Positions 44,993 to 56,898 of a stretch of 64,000 nt of DNA are shown in pieces; the first letter of the stretch is position 1; every line of letters begins with the position of its first letter. The position numbers and the translations under genes are program-made. This DNA comes from Gibbula magus (taxonomy: Eukaryota; Mollusca; Gastropoda; Trochida; Trochidae): assembly GCA_936450465.1 (NCBI GenBank), contig OW388297.1, forward strand, positions 61,322,581 through 61,386,580, written 5' to 3'. The notes below the pieces were generated by a model that had not been told where the DNA came from, searched no databases, and worked only from the letters and a program-made list of their open reading frames with translations.

Positions 44993-45398
44993 AGCATTGG
45001 TTGTCTTGGCAGTATTGAGATATAAACCAGCATATACTGCATCACTTTTACAACTAACGTGTTGATCGCAAAGAAATAACTGGGGACATGCCTGCCTTTT
45101 TGCACTACAAAGAAAAGGAAAACATTTTTGCTAGCATTAAACTTGAGATGCCAGGTTTGAGCATATTTTTGGATAACATTGAGTAGACATTGGATACCAT
45201 CATGTGAACAGCTTAATAGTGTTGTATCTTCTGCCAATAGTATGCCTGGCATACTAACCCAAGGAAGTTGTGAGCCTCTACCAGATTTATCAATATCATG
45301 TACGAGGTCATTGATATAGAGTGTAAATAGCCATGCCGATAACACACGTCCTTGACCAGCACCTTGCTGTATAGGAAATACATCTGAAATAGGACGTA
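44993..45398 (-). repeat. 406 bp duplication flanking LINE-A, right copy
   Basis: Partner of 35001-35406 with 8 differences. It is part of LINE-B ORF2 (RPISDVFPIQQGAGQGRVLS to about PRQPMLA). It continues without a break into upstream LINE-B sequence at 45,399. Confidence 0.8.
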
Positions 45399-45760
45399 CC
45401 GCCCATACTAACACGTGACTGCATTGAAGATGACACAATATGCAGAATTCTCCATATGTTGCATTTTCATTATCCGCAAAACAAAATAGACAGTTGTATC
45501 TCTCTCGTTGTAATATGCAACACATTCTACGAGAGTGAGTGCCGCCACTTCAGTACCAGCCCTTTTCCTGAAACCAAACTTAAACGGATGGGGAAACCGT
45601 TTGACATCAGTAGCCCATTCATCTATTCTATTTAGAATAACCCGTTCAAACAGTTTGCCTAAAACAGGAGTGAATGTAATTCCACGAAAGTTAGATGGGT
45701 TATCCTTACATCTCCCATGTCCTTTATGAATGAGTATAATATTACACATATAAAACTGAT
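44993..45760 (-). pseudogene. LINE-B ORF2, 5' half of the split copy
   Basis: Minus strand: NIILIHKGHGRCKDNPSNFR, GITFTPVLGKLFERVILNRI, FGFRKRAGTEVAALTLVECV (45,408-45,749), then in a second frame a degenerate motif A (CFADNENATYGEF) with part of the motif A to B interval missing, then RPISDVFPIQQGAGQGRVLS and LLAEDTTLLS. The YxDD position again reads AED, as in the left duplication. Upstream LINE-B sequence is absent beyond 45,760. Confidence 0.7.
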
Positions 45761-46700
45761 CGGGGTCGTATTCGTTTGCGCCGAGGAAGGCCCCGGGTCA
45801 ATCTGTAGTTGTATCAGCTTAAACACTCGGAAAAGTATTGATATAAATGTGAGCTCGATTGTTACCCACTCCAGAAATTCTGTAAATCTCTATTCTCATA
45901 AGTTTTGAAAGAATCTGTGGAACTCATGTCATACTCAGGCTTCAGGTATTTCATCTTTCGTATGCAACAACATAAAGGGAAATTCGAACAAATAAATCAT
46001 GCACAGAAGTTTATTGAATACGAAGTTCAGTTGTCAATAGATAATCTCGGAAACGTACTATAAAAGATGACTAATGAGCTCAAATCCGTGACATCATATG
46101 AATATTCAAAGGATGCAAAATTGCAAGCTCAAAGGTCAACGGTACAAGTGGGTTATATCACAGTGGCTAGTCATACATCCTGACTTCAAATACTTATTCT
46201 CTGCAAAAGAATAAACCACAAAGCTCTCAAATAATATTCAAGACATGACAATATATATAATAAGGCTATGCTAAGGTGACTGACAGAATTAATTAACTTG
46301 AGTGAGTGTGAGTAAACGAGAGCCTGGTCGCACCTTTTGCTTAATCCACAGAGTGTGTCGAGCACATGTTGGAACCTGCGTTTTATAACAGATGGCGGGA
46401 AGCTCCTCCGCCCATACGAAATAGTGCCCAAAATAGTGCTCTGCCCATACGCACAGTCAAACTTCCCATACATATGGGACCGTTAATATCAGACTCGTTG
46501 ACAACAAAACTAGGTCATTCTCAAATGTCCTCCGGATGTGCCGTACAAAAAATGTTCGTTACATAAACCACTTACACCCCACTTTAGTCGAGTTATACAA
46601 TTTTATATATAACCCATATTGTAAATTTTAAAACTTTTCAAAACCTTGGCTGGGCCAATTTGATTTGATCATTGTGCATTTCACGTGTGACACCTTTTTG
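45761..46700. other. Intergenic, nothing recognised
   Basis: No gene or repeat assigned. Two nearby GCCCATACG strings (about 46,410 and 46,445) lie in a slightly GC-richer patch. Confidence 0.5.
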
Positions 46701-46749
46701 GTTCACATGCAATGCGTGGTTTTGTTATTCAACACCTATATCAACACCT

Positions 46750-47673
46750 ATGCTTAACTGCTTTGATAGAGATTTTTCAGAGTATATTACACAGCAAGTC
46801 AATGATTTATTATGCAAGCAAGAGCTTGATGTTAATGGTGCCGATGTGAAAGACTACCCATTGTGAACTCCATTCACCGCTGACGAACTATGGTATGCAG
46901 TTAAATCCCTGAAAACTGGACAAGCCCCTTGGCCAGATTATCTCACAAATGAGCACCTAAAACGATCAGGAAGAACCCTGTTTTCTCACTTTGTCATTTT
47001 ATTCAATGCTATTGTACAATTTGAGTGTTTTCCAACATCTTATCATGTAGGTAAAATATTACCAATTCATAATGGCCATGGAAAATGTAAATCTAACCCT
47101 AACAACAACAGAGGTAACATATAGTCCTCAGCAAATTATTAGAACGCCTCATTTTACATAGAATTGAAGAATGGCTATATCATAAGGTAGCATATTTTCC
47201 CACCCTCTCCAATTTTGTTTTCGTAAAAACGCTGGTGCAGAGGCAGCGTGCGTCACTCTAATTGAACACACTTGTTATACAGTGAAAGTAATTCGCCTCT
47301 TTTCTGTGCCTTTTTGGATAACGCTAAGGCGTTTCACAGGGTGTGGCTAAATGGCCTATTCTTCAAGCTACATAACATCGGTATAAATGGTAAAACATGG
47401 CGTATCTTACGTAATGCATATTCTTCTATGAAAGCTTATGTAACATTCTCAGGTTATGCCTCTGAATTTTTCCCTGTTTCACAAGGTGTGGGCCAATGCC
47501 GTCTATTGTCAGCTTGGCTTTTTACTGTCTATATAAATGATTTAATGTGTCAGCTTGTTTGCTCTGGATATGGTATGAGGTTACCATGGGGACACTACAC
47601 TGGTCAGCTACTAGCAGACGACACTACACTTGCTAGTAGTTCTCCTCATCTTTACAGTGTCTGCTTGATATAG
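46750..47673 (+). pseudogene. LINE-B reverse transcriptase
   Basis: FSEYITQQVNDLLCKQELDV, stop, PFTADELWYAVKSLKTGQAP, FPTSYHVGKILPIHNGHGKC, several stops at 47,100-47,260, then a 133-codon frame: CAFLDNAKAFHRVWLNGLFF (motif A), INGKTWRILRNAYSSMKAYV, FPVSQGVGQCRLLSAWLFTV (motif B), LLADDTTLASSSP (motif C with both aspartates). Compared with the minus-strand copy, it keeps the complete motif A to B interval. Confidence 0.75.
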
Positions 47674-48193
47674 CTAGAGATTATACATGTAAATGGCAAC
47701 TTGTATATTATATGAGCAAAAGTGCACTTGTTATATTTTCACCTCATTGTAAATCCCTTACGTATGTACATACCAGGTGTGGTAAAGATGTTCTGCCTTT
47801 GAAAAAACTATGTTACATATGCTGGGGTATATTTATCCAATTCATCATCTAGCTACCGTATCGAACTCGTTTGTGAAAAGCATAAAAAGGTTATCCATAG
47901 CAACAGTAGTTCTGTCTTAGTTTTTGGTGGATTGAATCATCTAGTATCTGCTCGTGTTTGGGAAAGCGTTGTATTACCATGTTGCCTATTTTGGTATATT
48001 GTGCTGATACAGTTAAAACAAATAGATTACGTATTAAATTACGATTAAATGCTTGAAACTGTCCAACCTTATTTTAGCAAAGAGTTCAGGGATTACCTAA
48101 GAATACACCGAAGTCTGCGTGTAGAGACACTATTGATATTTTATCTGTACATATATATATATAGACAAACAAGTTCTCCTATTCTTTGGAAAA

Positions 48194-48856
48194 TTGTGTA
48201 GATCAAGCAGGGATTTTTTTTATTTCAAACAAGTATTAATTGGCCGTGTTTTGCAGTTGTATGACGCTTACAATGTCAGAAAATGTTCTATGTCTCCTGT
48301 ATATAACATAATTAGAACTGTACATAAATATGAATTGTCACAATATTTGCATGAATATAAGTTTACATCCACTGTGCCTTCTAAAATTGTTTGATCCACC
48401 CTTGTAAATGAACGAATACGACAATATGAATCTCGTATACAAGAGAGACAGTTGTATTGTAGACAGGACGTGCTCAGGTACAGAGCGATACGGTCTAAGG
48501 GCCGAAACCGAATTTGGCAAATGTGTTTTATGTACCAAGAAAAAGCTAAATCACTTGCTAATATTATAAATCTTGGTACAACAAGGATCCAATCTGCTGA
48601 ATGTTTATGTGGAATTGTTGCAAATGATATTGTAATACATCTTTTTTTGTTTTGCACTCTTAACATGCAAATGAGAAATGTATTATTTGAACAAATATGT
48701 GATATTATGCATGAAGATAACTTTGTTGACCTTTGGTCACAGGATGATCGTATATTTGTATCAAGCCTACCCGAATGTTTGTCATCTATAGACCTACAAA
48801 TATGGTATTCAATCATAATGTATGCTTCAAACTTAATTCATCACTCTAAACGCTAA
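48194..48856 (+). pseudogene. LINE-B C-terminal domain
   Basis: Two frames joined by a stop at 48,394: LIGRVLQLYDAYNVRKCSMS and VHKYELSQYLHEYKFTSTVP, then ERIRQYESRIQERQLYCRQD and SAECLCGIVANDIVIHLFLF with the closing C. The CxC-x9-H-x4-C finger and LPECLSSIDLQIWYSI end the ORF at 48,856. The same finger appears at 27.5-27.76 kb on the minus strand. Confidence 0.7.
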
Positions 48857-48976
48857 TTTTCACATCATTTCTGTTGTAATATTCTATTAAATACATGTAA
48901 CTCCTAACCTGTTATTATTATATTCATATACACATGTACCTTGTAATCTTCACAATCGGAGGAAATACATGCAAGC

Positions 48977-49001
48977 TATCTATCTATCTATCTATCTATC
49001 T
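48977..49001 (+). repeat. (CTAT)n tail of LINE-B
   Basis: About six CTAT units directly after the LINE-B 3' UTR; the 3' terminal microsatellite of the element. Confidence 0.8.
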
Positions 49002-49429
49002 TTGTGCTCACTTTGTTTGGTTGACAGCACGATCCCCATGTGGGTATCCTGCCAAGTGGAGAAAGCAGTGTTCTTATTGACAAACAACCTTAGATATTCC
49101 AACAGCCCCAATAAACGAAAGGCTGTGTGTTAGATTCCGACTCTTTCCTAACAAACATTAATATATGATATCATGTTTTAAGATCCCATCAAGATTAAAG
49201 ACAAAACACTTAATTATTTGTAAAGTGTATTAGCCATGTATGACTGTGGAGGTATATTGAGAAATGTGTATTTAGAAAAATGGAGTTGTATTAAGAAACG
49301 TATCTATGTTTATTGGGTAAAGTAAAGGTGTATTGGTAAAGTACGAAAGAAAGCTTAAGTGGAAAGTGTAGGTGTATTTAGAAAAATGGAGTTGTATTAA
49401 GTAAAGTACGGAAAAGTACGAATAAAATG

Positions 49430-49960
49430 CTTAAATTTGGACCCTAGACAGCGTTTGCGATGTTAGAAACTTAACTATCAGTTTTATGATGAAAGGGTTC
49501 AACAGAACAAATGTTAAACTTGTAATTGTGCATCCGAAGATGAAATTAAAATTTCAATATCGTAATTAGTTAAGCAGTTGTGAGCCTTTGAACTTTCATG
49601 AAAATGGGTATTTTCGAAAATGACAATGTTCTTTGACTTGTCACGCGTAAACTATGACAGTACTTTTTTTTCTAAATTCATTTAGCTTTCAGATGAGCTA
49701 TCAATACAAAGTTGTATATGTTGCCTTTATTTATTAGAAGATTATTGTAGATGTGTACCACCAAAACCGCGAAAGTTCACAAAATTTAAGTTTTCGCCCA
49801 CATGGTTACAGTTTTGTTAAATTATCTTGATTAGTTCTCGAGACATTAAGATTTAAAGTTTTGACTTAAAGGGGAGATAACTCAAGAAAGAAGTCGAAAA
49901 TCCAAAAAGTAACTCGACACAAAAACAGTTTTTGTCAAATTGCATGTAAATCGCTCAAGC
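49430..49960 (+). repeat. Partial REP-A copy (interior only)
   Basis: Matches 60,930-61,140 (GATGAAAGGGTTCAACAGAA, ATTTAATTATCTTGATTAGTTAAGCAG-type variants) and, inverted, 18,950-19,000 (GAGATAACTCAAGAAAGAAGTCGAAAATCC). No terminal hairpins. Confidence 0.6.
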
Positions 49961-50220
49961 CATTAAAGGATAGATGCAATTACATATGGTCCAAATTGGA
50001 TTCATTAAAATGGGATGTCAATTTGACAATTGCTCGATTTTAAATTATGAAATTGGTCCATAAATTACTTATATACGACTTTTTAAAAAAACCCGCCTAA
50101 TTTAGCCCCGGTGACCAGAATGAAAGTCTGCGGGGGTGATGCCCTTCAAGGGAAGACTTCTGTGAGGTATCTGAAGGAATCTCATCATCGGCAATAGACA
50201 TAATTCAACATAATTTCGCA
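49961..50220 (+). repeat. REP-D copy 2
   Basis: Same order as 15,060-15,330: TCAATTTGACAATTGCTCGA, TTACTTATATACGACTTTTT, TTAGCCCCGGTGACCAGAAT, GTATCTGAAGGA. It directly follows REP-A sequence, so REP-D may be a variant module of it. Confidence 0.6.
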
Positions 50221-50727
50221 ACATTTTGATAATCAATTTCACAAAGAAATCTTCAATAAACCAACTTAAATTTCCAATTTATCGAATGTTTGGATATCCA
50301 ACTAGGTAATTCCGCAGATGACAATTAAACAATTATGACATAAACATGTCTTTTTGGCGATGTAATACACCTCATAAATTCATTTAGCGGCAGTGATAAT
50401 CATCATTAAGTAATTAACGAGACTCGGCGGAGTAGCTGTCTAGCCTGCCCCGTCTGTCGCTTATCACAGTCACGCCTCAGTGAGCATTTTCAAAATGAAT
50501 CGCCCAACAAATTGCGTTAGTGTTAAAATGGGTGAATTAAAATCGTCTTAATTATCAATTGTAAGTATATATTGTCTCGATTTTATGCTCAATTGATTCC
50601 AATATACAATATACGTAGAGGTAATCATCTGTCATTCTTGAGAACAATGCATTTCATCAGATCTTTAAGCGGGAATCCTGTGGACAAAATTCGGCATAAA
50701 TAATGAATAAAAAAACAAAACAAAAAC
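50221..50727. other. Intergenic, nothing recognised
   Basis: No gene or repeat assigned. Confidence 0.5.
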
Positions 50728-52237
50728 AAATATAGTCAAAAGTGACGATAAAAGGATTCAGCGCTTAATTAATTAAATGTAATGAATGAAGCCATCCTTT
50801 TATTGTTATTGCGCATCTTTTAAAGAAAGTTGCATGTCTCTAGCATGTGTCTAGTATTATTGAGACTCAAATTTCAATGTTCAAATCTCCATATTTTTTA
50901 CTCCTTGATAAAAGCCGTAACTATCAACTTTTATATGATTATGATCTGAACTTTAATTGTTGACCATGTATCGGGAATAAATTTCAATAATAACCGAGAC
51001 ATAAGTTTATATGTGACAGAGTTATGTCCCTTTGAATATAAAGCCAAAACACGAACATTTAAAAAAGGACCATATTCAAGGGCAGAAAATTTTCGTTTTA
51101 GGACGAAATTTAAAAAATTGGCTCGTTGCTTTGTTAAACATTTATTTAGCTTTAAAACGAGCTATCACACTTGTCTGTACGTGTTGCCATTAATGAAATG
51201 AAGATTTTTAAACACTCACACCTTCAAAATCGCGAAATTTAAGTACATTTTCATTTGTTTTCGAAATATTCAAATTGTTCCTTAACTATCAACTTTTATA
51301 TGTTAATGATCTCAAATGGAATTATTTAGCAGACATCGAGGAACAAATAGCAATAATTAACTCTGACATTAGTCTAAATGTGACATAGTTATCTCCCTTT
51401 GAACATAAAGCCAAAAAACGAACATTTAAAAAAGGACCATATTCAAGGGCAGATAATTCAAGTTCCAGAACGAAATTCAGAATTCTGGCTCGTCACTGTC
51501 TCAACCATTTATCAGCTTTAAAATGAGCTGTTACACATGTCTGTACGTATTGCCGTTAGTGAGAATTTTGGCTCGATGCTTTGTTAACCATTCATTTATC
51601 TTCAAAATGAGCTATCATACAAAGCTGTATGTGTTCCCGGGATTTAGAAGAAGATTTTTAAAGACGCACACCCTCAAAACCGCGAAATTTTAGTACATTT
51701 TCAGTTTTTTGGAAATAACAAAAAATCTATTATTACGGCCGAAAATCCCTAGAGTCCATGATGGAATCGCCAATATGTATAATTCTTCAGCTACATGATG
51801 TGCAAATAGCAGCTCTCTAGTGTTTATATCTTAAGAGAAGAAGAATGTCAAAGGTGCATGGGGTCGGGATTTTTTCAAAAGTGCAAAAAAACAACATGGC
51901 GGCTAAACCACGTGACTTTCGAATTCTCCATGATTTACTTTTTTACTCGTATTGACATTGCGCATCTTTTGAAAAAGGTTTCGAGTCTCTAAGTGCATTT
52001 TGAATTTTTTCTCTATGTTAAAAATGGACACTTGGATTCGAACTGGACCTCTAACGGCATGGGCGAATTGGCCCAAAAGCTTCGCACCTCTATTCCACAT
52101 TAAGGGCTATCACCATGTAAAATTTGGTTGCATTTGCTTCAGCCGTTTTGGCTGAATCTTGCTAACAAAATTCGTGAAATAATAAAAATAAAAAACACGC
52201 CAATAACAATAAGGATTCAGCATTTTGCTGAATCCTT
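50728..52237 (+). mobile_element. Complete REP-A element (1.5 kb), Helentron-like
   Basis: 5' end AAATATAGTCAAAAGTGACG then ATAAAAGGATTCAGCGC; 3' end CAATAACAATAAGGATTCAG closing as the hairpin AAGGATTCAGC-attt-tGCTGAATCCTT at 52,211-52,237. The AAGGATTCAGC motif near the 5' end is inverted in the 3' hairpin. Two internal units start at ACTATCAACTTTTATATG (50,920 and 51,287, period 367) and include CATAAAGCCAAAA, GGACCATATTCAAGGGCAGA, CACACC(C/T)TC. No ORF. Features match non-autonomous Helentron (pearl/CvA-type) elements (inference). Confidence 0.65.
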
Positions 52238-52390
52238 AAATATAGTCGCAAGCGACGACAAACGGGTTCAATGCATAAATGCTTCAATTGTTTGAAATAT
52301 TATTTATTAAGACATCTTTCCTATGTTGTTGCACATTTAAATCTCTAGGATATCTCTAGGAGCGTTGAGACCCAAAGTTTACATTAATAA
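52238..52390 (+). repeat. REP-A 5' fragment fused to the previous copy
   Basis: Starts AAATATAGTCGCAAGCGACG immediately after the preceding copy's terminal hairpin, with no spacer, then CAAACGGGTTCAATGCAT. It stops matching the family at about 52,390. Confidence 0.65.
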
Positions 52391-55300
52391 GTTTACGATT
52401 ATGTGATTACATGGGTATTATGTAAAGGGTATGGTTTGTTGAAAAGGTATGTAAATGAAAAGAAATGGAATTCGACGGCGCGACGGCATGACCGGAAGTG
52501 GTTGTTTCAGATCTACTTTCAGAAGGGAGAAGCTAGCGTAATTGTTAGGTAGAATACGATTAAAAAATAATGTTTGAATAAAAATTAAAGAAAACGAATA
52601 CAATTGAAATAGTTTAAACATGCAAGGACAATAGGGATGTAGACCACGGCATTAAAGTGACAGAATGGGTAGAATAAATGTTTAAGATGCTCGCTGCTGC
52701 AGGCTGCATATCAAGCCCAAGGGGTGTTGACGTATTGATACGTCATTGACGTTTGACCCCTTGACATGCATACGACAAAAGTCTGTGATCAAGTTCCCTC
52801 ATTCATGAAAAAGTTAACATTTTCCGAATGAGAAATCAATGGGCTTTCACATGATGTAATTAGTATCCATGTACAATTTTATTTTATTGAGAAATGATGA
52901 ATTAAAAATATTGAACGTATTTTCAATCACAAAACTGCCTGCAGGTGCATGTTTGACGTCATAATAAAAATGTTACCTACTCGATTCAATTGGTTGAAAT
53001 TCTATAGTAAGTGCATGCAAAATGCATAACTTTCACATCACTATGTTCAGAATATCCTAATCTAGCTGATTTACAAATTTGGACATTGAATTTATTTCTG
53101 TTAGAAAACAATCGGAGATTTGCAAAAAATGTCGGCAAATGAAAAGATCAACCGATTACTTTTGGAAAAAAACGTGAAAATAAACAAAGCATTTCACTTA
53201 CATATTTTAGAATCTCAAAATCTTCCACAAATAAATAAAAATGTATCAGTGCATTGTTTGTCAATTCTTGTTTCCAAATATAGTAACATATCCAACGTGT
53301 CATCAATAGCAGTGCCAAATCGGCCATTTCTTCAATTCACCCCATGACATGTTCCCGCTATTTTCCCATGTTACGCGACTCAAAGTGAACGTCAAGCTAG
53401 CGGAAGCTGTATCTATTTTTAGAAATGGTCGTCGATCTAACCATAGAGTGTTATTAATTGTTAAAATTAATCAAATTGACACTTAAAACGATGTAGTTTT
53501 ATAAAAATCGATCAAAAAATAAATAATGTGGTTCTAATAATTATTTCACTAGTTCGTAGAATCTCTGTTGATGACCCGATAAATTTGCATAAGTTCACCA
53601 AGCTCCGGGATGTTACGATGTTTTTACGATTAAAATCACTGTGAGTAAATTTGCATTTTGATTATAATTTATACATATATGAAAAATAAGTGTCATATCC
53701 TACCATTATCACAAAATATTATCATGTATGAGTTTACATTCGAACTACGAAATGTGTTTGACATGACATGGACCGACTTTCCGATCTGCGATTTCACAAG
53801 TTGAAATGGAGCCGTGAAACAGTAGCAGTAACCCTATCTCGCTAAAAAGTAAATTACGAATTAACAAGTCTCGTCTATGTGAAATAATTGTATGAATACA
53901 ATTGCTTAATGATTCATGTTGATTATTTTAAAGTTTTCATTTGGAATTTGATAGAAATTATACCCGTTTTCAAACGAAATCATAGATAGACCTGTCAGTT
54001 CGAATTCATTGCAAATGGAGGCCATTGTGTCGTCTCGGCTTTTTCACACAATATTTTGTTCTGATACGAATTAAATGAATGCACATGTTATAACATCCAT
54101 GAAATTAACAAGAATGACAAACAATTACATTTCAAAGAATAAATGTGAATAACTAGTGTTTGAATCGGCGAATTTACAGTGAAATGACAAACGAAACATT
54201 GATGGTCACATGATCAATTTTGTACAACCAAGCTAATCACGTGACATTGTTTACAAATACGACAACGCTACCCGAACGAAATTTTGATTGTATTTTTAAA
54301 CTTTTCAAGACCATGTTTACATTAAATATTCAACAGACATTTGGAAAAATGTGTTCTAACTTTGGTTTTAAACGGAATATTTTCAAAATGATTTAGATCA
54401 TTAGATTTTTTGATTTGAACAAATCTGTAATTGGCGAAGGAAATGCATAACAATGGCGAGCGGCGAGTGTTTGTTGACTGTCATGTTTCGAGCTATCGAT
54501 GACGGATTGACGTTGGAAAATATAAAAACTTTAATGTCATATGCTTATATTTGGAACACAGAAAAGTGAATAGATGTGTTCACTTTTTTTGTAAATTGTA
54601 TTACGATGGATGCATTATTTTACAAATATTTCTCAAAGAAGTTAATGCATTGTTCATTGAGGAATATCCATTGTTACAAATTACGTCGTAATTTTATAAA
54701 TACAACGGAGATCGTTTATGACGGGCTCTTGTTTTCTGAAAGGAAAACACATATCATCAACATAATTTTTTTCTGGTATAAAATTTAATTCTTAATAAAA
54801 TGGTGTAAAAATTGGGCTGCATAAATAATTATTGACAAAAAAATTCGAGTTTGAAAATGTAGTACAATTTTAGAACTACTGTATTATTTCATTTTTTCCA
54901 TATACAAGTGTAAAAATAATTGATATTTTAAAAATATTACATTAATTAATAATTTTTCATGACAATAATAAGTTAGAAAAAAATGTGACTCAGATATTTA
55001 TTTTAATTATTTTAAAATTATGTTAATTACTAAGGCGAGAAAAACTTTAAATGAAGGATACCCATGTGACGTAATTGTTACAAATTTACAAATATGACGC
55101 TCTCTGCAAAAACCTGAAAACAATCCAGCAGGCTAAAGGATAAGGATGTGAAATAATGATGACTGAAATCGGTTACCCTTGGTTGCTTTTAGAATAAGCA
55201 TTTAATGGTTACAATAAGTATACTGTGAGAAAGACTTGCTTACAACGAGAGTAGTTTCATTGATGAGTTTGTTAATAATTGGTCAGATGTGCAATGTAAA

Positions 55301-55980
55301 AAATGATGTTAGCACAGGTTGCCTCATATGGAAGTAACGTATGTTGACATTGTAAAATCTTGTCAATGAATGAATGCAGTGTAAATTCATTGACTCGTGC
55401 TACGTTCCTTAATAACTCTCTATTATGTAAAGATAACAAATTGCATTCCAATGCCTGTGTGCTTTCCACTCAATGTGAATCATATGACATATTTGAAGTC
55501 TACTTTGTGAACTGTTGCGATAAGAGGGAAAGTTCATATATTCCATACAGTGCATGCGCTTCTTGCCAAGACAAATGATGCACTGCTTTATTGCTTCAAT
55601 GATGCATATGTTGGGCTTGCAGTTCAAATTTTGAAGTGATTTGTGTATTTCCTGGAAATATACTTTTTGTTTGTTTGGGATTGAATAGGATGTGTTCTCT
55701 ACTGCACATAATAAAACCCTGAACCACTCACATCAATTATAAGGATATGCACCATGGAACAATGAAACTATTATCTTACTATGAGGAATGACTGATTACA
55801 TCAAAGTTACTGAATCAAGCCAGTCTAGATGATAGATAATGTTCGCCGTGCCTATTTCAGGTTTTCTGCCACAGACCACTTTTCAGTCCAAAATTTAGCA
55901 GAGGTTTCTTGTCATTTTGGCTAGTAGCCAGGTAAACAAATGTCAATCTCTCTCCAAGTCCGGTTAATGATCTGAAATGG
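52391..55980. other. Unique AT-rich block, no gene recognised
   Basis: Mostly AT-rich, with no supported coding region (ORFs up to 75 codons lack motifs). It contains the palindromic CRE-like stretch at 52,719-52,768 and an ETS-like ACCGGAAGTGG at about 52,490. Confidence 0.5.
52719..52768. promoter_or_regulatory. Nested palindrome with CRE-like TGACGTAT..ATACGTCA
   Basis: TGACGTAT-tg-ATACGTCA (52,728-52,745) is a perfect palindrome, followed by another TGACGT. The whole is framed by CAAGGGGT (52,719) and ACCCCTTG. It resembles paired CREB/ATF sites, but no gene is placed next to it. Confidence 0.3.
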
Positions 55981-56898
55981 AAATATAGTCACAAGTGACG
56001 ATAAAAGGATTCAGCGCATTAGTGAGTTAAATGAAATGAATGAAGCCATCCTTCTGATGTAATTGCAAAGATTTTTAAAAAAGTTGCATGTCTCTAGCTT
56101 GTCTGTAGGATTATTGAGACCCAAATTTCAATGATGAAAACTGCATATTTCAGACTCCTGGAGAAAAGCCAAACGTGTGACTTAACTATCAACTTTTATA
56201 TGATAGTGATCTGAACTTAAACTGTTAAGCAAATATCGTGGAATACATTGCAATAGATAACATTGACATTGATTTATTTTTGACAGAATTATGTCCCTTT
56301 GACCATAGAGTAAAAAAAACGATCATTTAATAAAAGACCATATTCAAGGGCAGATAATTCAAGTTCTATGACAAAATTAAATTTTCTGGCTCGCCACTGT
56401 CTTAACAATTTATTCAGCTTTAAAATGAGCTATCACACATGTCTGTACATATTGCCGTTAGTGAGAAAAAGATTTTCTAAGAAGCACACCCTCAAAATCG
56501 CGAAATTTCAGTACATTTTCAGTTTTTATGAAATTGTGACAAAGAATGACTGTTCGCGAGCGATTTTATTTTCTATATATAACGACCATGGTATTGTCTT
56601 ACTATCCTGAAACAATCATGAAATTCGACTGGTAGGTTTTTGAGTTATGTCCCTTTGAAATTTGCGTTTTTTTCAAAATCTACCAACTTTGAGTGTTCAC
56701 TGTGCAAACAATATTGGGAGTTCGCTGTTGAAAAAGCTCCCCCAGCATTCACCAATGCCTTAGCTGCACGCATGTATAAGTTTCAGCTTCATGCTGCAAG
56801 TATCCTCAGAGATGAAGATTGTCAAAGGTGCATGGACCTTTAATGGTTGTGCCGATTGGGTCCAAAAGCTTATTCTTGCCCCAAAGGGCTGAATCCTT
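55981..56898 (+). mobile_element. Short REP-A element, one internal unit
   Basis: 5' end AAATATAGTCACAAGTGACG, ATAAAAGGATTCAGCGCATT; one internal unit from 56,190 to 56,530; GAATGACTGTTCGCGAGCG at 56,548; end GGGCTGAATCCTTA at 56,886-56,899. The 3' end keeps only the right half of the hairpin. It is joined directly to the next copy. Confidence 0.65.

Larger units (their letters stand above)
46740..49001 (+). mobile_element. LINE-B copy, plus strand, (CTAT)n tail
   Basis: 5'-truncated non-LTR element: pre-RT and RT (46,740-47,673), a stretch broken by many stops (47,674-48,190), the thumb/C-terminal part (48,194-48,856) and a 3' UTR ending in (CTAT)n at 48,977-49,001. It is the same family as the split minus-strand copy (SQGVGQCRLLSAWLFTVYIN against QQGAGQGRVLSAWLFTLYIN), but clearly more diverged. 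Confidence 0.75.

Noticed and set aside
35001..45398. LTR retrotransposon with 406 bp LTRs
   Set aside because: The duplicated segments are internal LINE-B coding sequence continuous with LINE-B on the outside. They lack TG..CA ends, a primer-binding site and gag-pol between them.
48194..48856. Minus-strand 182-codon ORF (48,268-48,816)
   Set aside because: It lies antisense to the LINE-B C-terminal domain, whose plus-strand frames carry the conserved finger.
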